Positions 1-5,163 of a stretch of 5,163 nucleotides of DNA are shown here, in pieces (position 1 is the first letter of the stretch; each line of letters opens with the position of its first letter). The notes beneath the pieces are model-generated. The model saw only the letters and a list, made by a program, of their open reading frames with translations, did not search any database and had not been told where the DNA came from. This DNA is from an uncultured Treponema sp. (GTDB taxonomy: Bacteria > Spirochaetota > Spirochaetia > Treponematales > Treponemataceae), in contig NZ_CALHGC010000101.1 of the NCBI RefSeq assembly GCF_938029485.1, positions 1-5,163 of the forward strand. The letters are read 5' to 3'. Made by a program: the position numbers and the translations under genes.

Positions 1-8
1 GTATCGTT

Positions 9-71
9 TTTAAAAAACCGAAATATCGCCGTTAACTGATAATGCTGATATGCACCAATTTGACGGCGATA
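9..71 (-). terminator. Probable terminator of the 174-aa gene, long loop
   Basis: A perfect 9-bp stem, TATCGCCGT (24-32) with ACGGCGATA (63-71), starts 9 bases after the stop codon of the 174-aa gene. On the minus strand the stem is followed by TTTCGG and a run of six T (17-12). The loop of 30 bases is long for an intrinsic terminator, and it contains an imperfect tandem repeat (CTGATAATG then CTGATATG at 36-52). Position and T run favour termination. Confidence 0.5.
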
Positions 72-80
72 CTGCTTAGA

Positions 81-605
81 TTAAATCTCATTGTCAAAAA
101 CAGATGATTCGAATAAAGCGTTTAACTCCCGCTCGGAGTATCGTTTGGAATTAATAAAATTTTCTTTTACTAACTCACGTGTTTCTTTATCTAAGACAAG
201 CCTTTTTTCGTCCCGTAAATAAACTACCAAATCTTCAAACACCGACAGCGGAAGCCATGGAAAAGAAATATCAAAAATATTATACCATGCATAATATTGC
301 TTCATATTATCATCGCTTAACAAAACACCTTGATCCTTTAACCGATCGCGGGTTACCGGATGAATAGTAAAAACCTTTTCATTCAATAGGGTGCAATAAT
401 CCTCCGCAGAGAAAAAAGCGCCGGTTCTTCTAATCAGTTCGGTTTTTTCAACGGACGGAACATCCGCCAATATAGAAGCTGTTACAAAGTTAAGCCCCTC
501 ATGACTTACTTTATTTAGTTCGACTCCTTCGCTTTCTGCCAATGCAAGGCTTTCTTTCAGCAACCCCTTTTCCAAAAGCGGCTTTAAAATTTCGATAACT
601 TCCAT
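81..605 (-). CDS. Small hypothetical protein, 174 aa, complete
   Basis: I do not recognise this protein and assign no function. The reading frame runs from ATG (605-603) to TAA (83-81). An in-frame TAA at 659-657, with no ATG, GTG or TTG between it and 605, makes this the only ordinary start. A GGAAG sits just 2 bases before the ATG, so the ribosome site is present but tight. The protein is rich in charged residues, looks mostly helical, and has no signal peptide or membrane segment, so it is probably cytoplasmic. The first 80 residues (EKGLLKESLALAESEGVELN, then a GLNFVTASILAD helix and RRTGAFFSAEDY) faintly recall a degenerate ankyrin or other helical-repeat pattern, but this is weak. A hydrophobic, aromatic stretch around residues 105-120 (YYAWYNIFDISFPWLPL) may form a core or interface. 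The gene is visibly richer in A+T than the helicase gene upstream. It is separated from that gene by 167 bases containing a stem-loop, so it is probably its own transcription unit. Confidence 0.8.
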   Translation of the reverse strand: MEVIEILKPLLEKGLLKESLALAESEGVELNKVSHEGLNFVTASILADVPSVEKTELIRRTGAFFSAEDYCTLLNEKVFTIHPVTRDRLKDQGVLLSDDNMKQYYAWYNIFDISFPWLPLSVFEDLVVYLRDEKRLVLDKETRELVKENFINSKRYSERELNALFESSVFDNEI

Positions 606-607
606 AG

Positions 608-612
608 CTTCC
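608..612 (-). promoter_or_regulatory. Candidate ribosome binding site of the 174-aa gene
   Basis: The minus strand reads GGAAG followed by CT and the ATG at 605. The match is partial and the spacing short, but it supports the chosen start because no other canonical start codon exists between here and the upstream in-frame stop at 659-657. Confidence 0.4.
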
Positions 613-651
613 AGTATAAACGAAACGGCAATAAAAAACCAGTCTACGCAT

Positions 652-699
652 CTTCTTTATGTGCAAATTTTTTTAAATTTTGCACTATATTTAAAGAAG
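652..699. repeat. Composite AT-rich inverted repeat upstream of the 174-aa gene
   Basis: Outer arms CTTCTTTA (652-659) and TAAAGAAG (692-699) pair over 8 bp. Inner arms GTGCAAA (661-667) and TTTGCAC (679-685) pair over 7 bp around an AT-only centre. The inner element has the size and symmetry of a regulator operator, or the whole could fold in RNA as an interrupted hairpin. On the minus strand a TATAGT hexamer (689-684), one base off a -10 box, overlaps the inner arm, but no good -35 box lies at the right distance. Function unproven. Confidence 0.5.
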
Positions 700-750
700 T
701 TCAACTCTGCATGAACAATCTCCCGATTTTGCCGGGAGATTTTAAAGAAG
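690..750. repeat. Direct repeat of TTTAAAGAAG flanking the helicase terminator
   Basis: The 10-mer TTTAAAGAAG occurs exactly at 690-699 and again at 741-750, a 51-base period, with the stem-loop at 717-741 between the two copies. The inverse of its last eight bases is at 652-659. It may reflect a small local duplication or paired binding sites; at this AT content chance is possible. Confidence 0.4.
717..741 (-). terminator. Stem-loop downstream of the helicase gene, probable terminator
   Basis: A perfect 9-bp stem, AATCTCCCG (717-725) with CGGGAGATT (733-741), closes a 7-base loop. It begins 31 bases past the helicase stop codon, the usual place for an intrinsic terminator. On the minus strand the bases after the stem (GTTCATGC) are not a proper T run; on the plus strand the stem is followed only by TTAAAG. 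It may therefore be a weak terminator or an mRNA 3'-end stabilising hairpin. Confidence 0.5.
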
Positions 751-772
751 CCTAATGCAGTTGCTCTTGCGT

Positions 773-3433
773 CTATATCAGTTTTGCGATTTTACTGTAG
801 AGATTGTTGATTGCAGCTGTTTGGGCTTCATCTAATCCTGCGCCCGCGCTGTCGATGAGCTGCTGCAGAGATGCAAGGTTTTCATGCAATGCAGTATGGA
901 AACCGCGTGAGCTTTTCAGCCAAAACGTACCGTTGCCGTCGTTAAACAGGGTAATAAAGCCGAGCTGCTTGCTTTTCTGCTTCGCTGCCACCGTACGGAA
1001 GATAAGCGGCAGCTGTTCCAGTAGCACTGCGGTATCCTCAGGCAGCGTAAAGTTCTTGGTACGCGGGAACGGTATCTCCGAATCGAGGGGTTGCAGCGGG
1101 AAGGCTTCGGCAACGCTTAACACCAAGCCGAACTTTTCTCCGGCAAGGAGTTCATAGCTGCCGAAGGTAATTTTTGCCCGCAGATTTTTCAGTTGCTCAA
1201 GTCTCCCGTCATAAAGTATCCGATCGTTTTCCGCCCGCAGCTGCTCCACCGTGCGGCTAAACTGATCCCACGGCAGCAACAGTTGTTTTTTACCCTTCAT
1301 CTTTTGTACGATGTACGGTGTTCCGCAAATGGAGACCGTCTGCGGCTGTTTTTCACCGGACGCATCTGTGCTGCCGATACGGCTCCCCTGCCCTTCAGCG
1401 CTGCCCTGTACGGAACCGTGCACGGCAACCTCGCGTGCACTGCCGGATATACCGGTTCTCTGTGCGTGCCGGCTCTCACCTTTTCCGGTTGGGCAGGAAG
1501 CCCTTCCTTCACCGTTAGCGGCTTTTTTGAGTTTTTGTGCCGTTTTTTTGCCGAGGAGATCAGGGGCGACAAGCGCAACGATGTCTTTGGAAAGGGGCGA
1601 TACCGACATAGCATACATCCGCGATGTGCGCACAATTTCCCCTGCAACGATAAAGGGTTGATGCTCTTTGTACATACATGAGCCCGGGTGAATGGAAATC
1701 TTTTCGGTAGTGAGGCTGCGGTACACATCCCGCCCCTGCGCAGCACACACAAATTGGATCATACCGCGGGCAACCGCTGTCAAATAATCCGACGGTTTTC
1801 CACCGGAGAGAATCGGCACGCCCATATCGGAGACAATCAACTCCAACTGCTCCTTGATATTGGCAATTTCCGCCATAATCCGCTCGTCGAGGTAAAAACG
1901 GTCGCAAAACTTCTTTTGGTTTTCCGCTTGCATGTACTGCCGGTAGACCTTGAGGAAGGACACAAAGTCGCCGAGCGGATCGCGGAATGCTGCGTGGGCT
2001 TTTCTCGCTTCAAGCTCCTGTCCGTCGGGGAAGAGGAAGGGGCTGCGTGCCGATAAAAAGCCCGCGGCAATCAATACATCCTCAATCGATTCGGGATAAT
2101 AGAGTACCGCCTCCACAATCATACGGGACTGGCGCGGACTGAGCGGAAAGAGGCACATCATCTGCCCGATTTTACTCAGGCTGTTATCGCTCTCCAACGC
2201 GCCGAGCATATTGAGCGTATCCACCGCACCGATAATGCCTTTCTTGCCGGGCGGGGAAATAAAATCAAAGTTCGCAAAGTCGTAGATGCCGAGTTCCGCC
2301 ATCCGCATTACTACCTCCGAAAGATCGGTGCGGTAGATTTCTTCCGTGGTGTACATAACGCGGGTTTCAAAATCCTTGCGGGTGTAGAGGCGGTAGCATA
2401 CCCCCTCCTGCGTCCGTCCGGCGCGTCCCCGCCGTTGATTACACGAAGCCTTTGACACCGGCGCTTCGTCCAAGCTCGATGTGTAGGTGAAGGGATTATA
2501 GAAATTCAGCTTTGACAAGCCGGAGTCGATGACGGCGGCAATATCGTTGATGGTGATAGAGGTTTCGGCAATATTGGTTGCGATAACAATCTTCTTTTTC
2601 CCGAACGGCGGGGACTTAAACACCCGCTCCTGCTCTTCCTTGCTCAAGCGCCCGTACAGCGGCAGCGGATAGAGCTTGCGGAACCATGACTCATGCGAGA
2701 GCCGCTCGATACAGTTCTTAATCGCTCGTTCACCGGGGAGGAACACAAGGATTGCTCCGGGGCGACCCTCGCTTAAAATCCGCCCGACAATCACCGCAAT
2801 TTTATCGAGCAGCGCAGTTTCCGCCGCAAGCGTTTCCGTAGAGGCTGTCAGCGCAGGCGGATCAAAGATGAGGGTAACCGGATAGGTCATCGCATCAATC
2901 TTGATAACCGGGCACTCGTTAAAATACATGGAAAACATATCGGTATTGATCGTAGCCGATGAGATAATCACCTTAAAATCATGCCGCTCCTGCAAAATCC
3001 GCTTGAGCAGCCCGAGGATAAAATCGATATTTAAACTCCGCTCATGCGCTTCATCTACCATAATAACGGAATACTTACTGAGCCACGGGTCAAGTTTGAG
3101 TTCCTGCAGCAGGATACCGTCAGTCATAATCTTGATCTTAGTCTCCGGCGAGGTGTGATCTTCAAACCGCATCTTGTAGCCCACCGTATCGCCGAGCGGG
3201 ACATTCAGCTGATGTGCAATAAATTCGCTGACGGAAAGCGCTGCAATCCGCCGCGGCTGGGTAACGCCGATCATGCCGGTTTGCGTATAGCCCGCTTCAT
3301 GTAAAATAACCGGCAGCTGGGTAGTTTTTCCCGATCCGGTAGGACTTTCAACGACAATAACCTGATGCCGCTCCAAACTCTCTAAAATCCGTGCCTTTTG
3401 TTCATAAACAGGCAGCTGTGTATACTTCATCAT
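773..3433 (-). CDS. hrpA: DEAH-box ATP-dependent RNA helicase, HrpA family, 886 aa
   Basis: An NTP-driven RNA helicase that should unwind or remodel RNA or RNA-protein complexes in the cytoplasm. Visible motifs in order: Walker A GSGKTT (residues 33-38), Ia TQPRR (58-62), Ib TDG (104-106), Walker B DEAH (127-130), SAT (159-161), IV around VFLPG (230-234), V ATNIAETSITI (285-295), VI QRRGRAGR (333-340). A winged-helix/ratchet (HA2) region follows at about 371-530 and an OB-fold at about 575-628 (HPGS at 582-585). TGSGKTTQLP and DEAHERSLNIDF match HrpA and eukaryotic DHX helicases rather than HrpB. At 886 residues it is far shorter than E. coli HrpA (about 1300), without room for the long DUF3418-type C-terminus. 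Instead it has a low-complexity linker (about 631-702) and an unrecognised C-terminal domain (about 703-886). The first ATG (3433-3431) overlaps the upstream stop as TAATG; a second ATG follows directly and could be used instead. Family call firm; the exact RNA substrate is unknown. Confidence 0.95.
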   Translation of the reverse strand: MMKYTQLPVYEQKARILESLERHQVIVVESPTGSGKTTQLPVILHEAGYTQTGMIGVTQPRRIAALSVSEFIAHQLNVPLGDTVGYKMRFEDHTSPETKIKIMTDGILLQELKLDPWLSKYSVIMVDEAHERSLNIDFILGLLKRILQERHDFKVIISSATINTDMFSMYFNECPVIKIDAMTYPVTLIFDPPALTASTETLAAETALLDKIAVIVGRILSEGRPGAILVFLPGERAIKNCIERLSHESWFRKLYPLPLYGRLSKEEQERVFKSPPFGKKKIVIATNIAETSITINDIAAVIDSGLSKLNFYNPFTYTSSLDEAPVSKASCNQRRGRAGRTQEGVCYRLYTRKDFETRVMYTTEEIYRTDLSEVVMRMAELGIYDFANFDFISPPGKKGIIGAVDTLNMLGALESDNSLSKIGQMMCLFPLSPRQSRMIVEAVLYYPESIEDVLIAAGFLSARSPFLFPDGQELEARKAHAAFRDPLGDFVSFLKVYRQYMQAENQKKFCDRFYLDERIMAEIANIKEQLELIVSDMGVPILSGGKPSDYLTAVARGMIQFVCAAQGRDVYRSLTTEKISIHPGSCMYKEHQPFIVAGEIVRTSRMYAMSVSPLSKDIVALVAPDLLGKKTAQKLKKAANGEGRASCPTGKGESRHAQRTGISGSAREVAVHGSVQGSAEGQGSRIGSTDASGEKQPQTVSICGTPYIVQKMKGKKQLLLPWDQFSRTVEQLRAENDRILYDGRLEQLKNLRAKITFGSYELLAGEKFGLVLSVAEAFPLQPLDSEIPFPRTKNFTLPEDTAVLLEQLPLIFRTVAAKQKSKQLGFITLFNDGNGTFWLKSSRGFHTALHENLASLQQLIDSAGAGLDEAQTAAINNLYSKIAKLI
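1328..1543 (-). other. Low-complexity Gly/Ser/Ala linker within the helicase
   Basis: This segment encodes about residues 631-702, between the OB-fold and the C-terminal domain. The peptide begins Lys-rich (TAQKLKKAANGEG) and then becomes a string of Gly, Ser, Ala, Arg and Gln with GS pairs every few residues (for example HGSVQGSAEGQGS). By hand count, 1321-1500 is about 63% GC, against about 52% in a sampled part of the helicase core. It is likely a disordered tether; it also stands out because four other reading frames run open through 1318-1518. A 7-base repeat CGTGCAC occurs at 1417-1423 and 1434-1440. Confidence 0.65.
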
Positions 3434-5163
3434 TACCGTAATGCCGCCCCTCGATATGCGTGAACTTTTGAGTCGATACCGTGTGTGATCAATTCGGGGA
3501 ACGAGTCTCCGTCGATGTCGAGTAAGTACGGCGTTCCCGTACCGGCGAGAGGGAAGCCGTCAAGCGGAGCAAAACCGGAGGTATAACCGTAAAGGGCGTT
3601 TCCTCCGCCGGAAACAAATATTTCGTCTTTACCGTCGCCGGTTACATCGAGTAAGGTGATGCGATAATCATCCGCAGCGCCTGTTTTTAACGGCAACGAG
3701 TCGGTTATCGCCCCTGCAGTGTTGAATTTAAACAGGTGTCCGTCCTGCGAAACTACAAAGAATGCCCGCAATGATGTCGAATATACTAAATCCGCCTTGC
3801 AGACGGTGTTAAGGTCGCAGGACGCTATTTCCGCATAATCCTGCGATAAACTGCGGATAAAAAACCTGCCGTCTTCGCTTAAAAAGGCGGCGGCCGGATT
3901 GTTTTTTGTTTCTTCAAAGAATACCGGCGCTGCGGCAAAAATACCTTCCAACTCAATGGGGGAGCCTTCAACTATATTTCCTTCTTTATCAAATAGATAC
4001 AGACTGCTTTCAAAGGAACGGGGAAGAGCCGCAATACGATCTTTCCATACAACAGGAGCGGTCCGCAATTTCGCATTCATCACATCGGAAGTAATCCAAT
4101 TACCGGCGGGATCGGCAAAGAGCAAACCCGGGCCGGAAGAAAGCGGCACCACTATGCTATCGTTAAAAGGCACCGGCTGAGGAAGCAGTTTTTCTGCCGT
4201 CAATACGGGAAAACCGGAAGCGGGGTCTAAATTTTCATTTGTCCGATAGATGGAACCGCGGGCTGAAACCGCCCACAGCGCTTGCAGCTTCGACTGTTTT
4301 ATTTCGGCGGCAATACCGGCCTTCCCGTCAAGTGAAAGCGTTGACTCGTTTCCGGTTAGAAGATTCATGCTTTGTACGTTTGAACCATTCGTCCAAAAGA
4401 TATAGGGAATATTGCCTAAAGTCTTTGCACAGATAATATCGGTTTCGGGCCGCTGAGAAAGAGTCCGCGGAAACGAGGGGATTTCTTCCAATTTGCGCGC
4501 ATCGGTTTTCTGCGTATAGAAATCCAAATAAACTTTACGATCAGCTGCAAAACGCAGCGACAATACGCCTTTGCCGTAATTTTTAAAGGCGGTTTTCATC
4601 AGTGCATTTTGTTCCAAGAAGAATGGAATGCTTCGATCCAGCGAATAGTACACCAAGAAAGATGTTTCGGCGGAAACAGCCTTTGCAATTTTCTTCCATT
4701 CATCGGTTTTTACCAAGAGCTTACCCGCATCGGTTTCCTTTTTGCATATACCGAGCGCTTCCGCACTTTTAGAAAGATACAAATAACCGTCCTGTATCAT
4801 ATAAAAGGGTTCCGGCAAGTCAATCTGAAAAGCACGCAAGAGTCCCGACAACCACGACGGAAATATAATACGCGGGATACGGTTATCGTCAACTATTGCC
4901 GAAAGGTTACGGTCAATAAATATCGTGTTAAACAGATCCTCAAGCAGATAACGGCATTTTGCCGCATCCTTTAATGAAATAAAGAAAACGGGACTTTGAG
5001 AATCCCGATGCCCGAATACGCCGATTTCGCTGCCCATCCAATCAAAAACAAGTTGATTTAAATCTTTGTTAAAAAAGAATTTGCAGTTTTTATCCGCAGA
5101 ATTGAATGTCTTTGTCAGTTCAGGAGTAAAAAACACCTTTGTATTTTCATAGAGAAATTGAGG
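3433..5163 (-). CDS. DUF3352-like / FG-GAP beta-propeller protein, 5' end outside window
   Basis: The frame ends at TAA (3435-3433) and stays open to the window edge, giving 576 codons here. A GTG at 5136-5134 could be read as a start, but it has only a weak purine-rich stretch before it and the nine codons upstream (reading PQFLYENTK) are open, so the gene is probably truncated by the window. The first 200 or so residues (counted from that GTG) resemble DUF3352: a tryptophan followed by GSEIGVFG (33-41), then VFFISLKDAAKCRYLLEDLF, then a YMIQDGYLYLSKS strand pair. The part from about 220 onward looks like a beta-propeller with recurring units of the form xhYxF...GFPL. Two calcium-loop motifs of FG-GAP/VCBS type are visible: DVTGDGKDE (497-505) and DIDGDSFPE (540-548). 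Such proteins are normally extracytoplasmic; a signal peptide or anchor would lie outside the window. No membrane segment is seen in the visible part. It is coupled to hrpA by a one-base overlap. Role unknown; binding or envelope scaffolding is a guess. DUF3352 assignment is from recalled pattern, moderate confidence. Confidence 0.85.
   Translation of the reverse strand, partial: PQFLYENTKVFFTPELTKTFNSADKNCKFFFNKDLNQLVFDWMGSEIGVFGHRDSQSPVFFISLKDAAKCRYLLEDLFNTIFIDRNLSAIVDDNRIPRIIFPSWLSGLLRAFQIDLPEPFYMIQDGYLYLSKSAEALGICKKETDAGKLLVKTDEWKKIAKAVSAETSFLVYYSLDRSIPFFLEQNALMKTAFKNYGKGVLSLRFAADRKVYLDFYTQKTDARKLEEIPSFPRTLSQRPETDIICAKTLGNIPYIFWTNGSNVQSMNLLTGNESTLSLDGKAGIAAEIKQSKLQALWAVSARGSIYRTNENLDPASGFPVLTAEKLLPQPVPFNDSIVVPLSSGPGLLFADPAGNWITSDVMNAKLRTAPVVWKDRIAALPRSFESSLYLFDKEGNIVEGSPIELEGIFAAAPVFFEETKNNPAAAFLSEDGRFFIRSLSQDYAEIASCDLNTVCKADLVYSTSLRAFFVVSQDGHLFKFNTAGAITDSLPLKTGAADDYRITLLDVTGDGKDEIFVSGGGNALYGYTSGFAPLDGFPLAGTGTPYLLDIDGDSFPELITHGIDSKVHAYRGAALR
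3447..3452 (-). promoter_or_regulatory. Candidate ribosome binding site of the helicase gene, inside the upstream gene
   Basis: The minus strand reads GAGGGG here, 13 bases before the first helicase ATG and 16 before the second. That is longer than the usual spacing, so efficient initiation probably relies on ribosomes finishing the upstream gene at the overlapping TAATG (translational coupling). No closer purine-rich stretch is seen. Confidence 0.45.

Larger units (their letters stand above)
606..772. other. Intergenic region between helicase and 174-aa gene
   Basis: No gene is visible in these 167 bases. They hold the GC-rich stem-loop (717-741), the composite palindrome (652-699), the repeated 10-mer, and the 5' region of the 174-aa gene. 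A TATACT hexamer (618-613, minus) resembles a -10 box but lies so near the ATG that its transcript would be almost leaderless, and no matching -35 is seen. A promoter for the small gene is expected here but I cannot place it. Confidence 0.5.

Noticed and set aside
613..618. TATACT as the -10 box of the 174-aa gene
   Set aside because: It would start transcription within a few bases of the ATG, removing the ribosome site, and the hexamer 17 bases upstream (TGGTTT) is a poor -35 match.
684..703. TTGAAC / TATAGT as a sigma-70 promoter on the minus strand
   Set aside because: The hexamers are only 9 bases apart, too close for a normal promoter, and no better -35 lies 16-18 bases from TATAGT.
1418..1440. 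GTGCAC...GTGCAC as a hairpin or binding site
   Set aside because: Each copy is itself palindromic and lies within coding low-complexity sequence; chance and codon bias in a GC-rich stretch explain it.
1543..1549. Classic -1 ribosomal slippery heptamer at the A7 run
   Set aside because: The A run is read as AAA AAA ACG, so the heptamer A AAA AAC is not in the required frame register. Only transcriptional slippage remains as an option, reported as a low-probability finding.
1193..1681. Long plus-strand open frame antisense to the helicase linker
   Set aside because: It lies wholly inside a helicase gene with complete motifs, in a GC-rich segment where all plus frames are open. Its peptide is Cys/Arg/Leu-rich and has no recognisable pattern.
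1688..2056. Plus-strand open frame of 122 codons antisense to the helicase
   Set aside because: It is the complement of the HA2/OB-fold coding region of the helicase and its peptide shows no domain.
4609..4974. Plus-strand open frame of 121 codons antisense to the propeller gene
   Set aside because: It overlaps a convincing DUF3352-like coding region on the other strand. I saw no ribosome site or family pattern for it.

Overview
The window holds three genes, all on the minus strand, so transcription runs from high to low coordinates. The likely source is a spirochaete of the Treponema type with middling GC. I base this on the general look of the proteins, on a HrpA-like helicase without the long C-terminal region of the E. 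coli protein, and on its pairing with a DUF3352-like/FG-GAP protein. This is inference from memory, not from a search, and the genus should be treated as tentative.

Layout in transcription order. (1) 5163-3433: the 3' part of a gene for a large, probably exported protein, with an N-terminal region resembling DUF3352 and a C-terminal beta-propeller carrying two Asp-rich FG-GAP-type calcium loops. The frame is open to the window edge, so the true start lies outside. (2) 3433-773: a complete DEAH-box RNA helicase of the HrpA family, 886 codons, with every expected helicase motif. It starts inside the stop codon of gene 1 (TAATG), so the two are almost certainly co-transcribed and translationally coupled. 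The helicase has an unusual GC-rich, Gly/Ser/Ala-rich linker and a C-terminal domain I do not recognise. (3) 772-606: an intergenic region with a GC-rich stem-loop that probably ends the helicase transcript, followed by a composite AT-rich palindrome. (4) 605-81: a small AT-richer gene for a 174-residue cytoplasmic-looking protein of unknown function. (5) 80-1: a long-loop stem followed by a T-rich run, the probable terminator of gene 3.

Functionally, gene 2 is an RNA-remodelling ATPase. Gene 1 looks like an envelope protein, and nothing in the sequence explains why the two are coupled. Gene 3 appears to be a separate transcription unit. I see no mobile element, CRISPR array, tRNA or rRNA, and no plus-strand gene: plus-strand open frames lie antisense to the three genes. 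I do not see a clearly new biological system here. The most unusual items are the linker of the helicase (GC-rich, nearly free of stops in five frames, beginning at an A7 run) and the palindrome ahead of the small gene.
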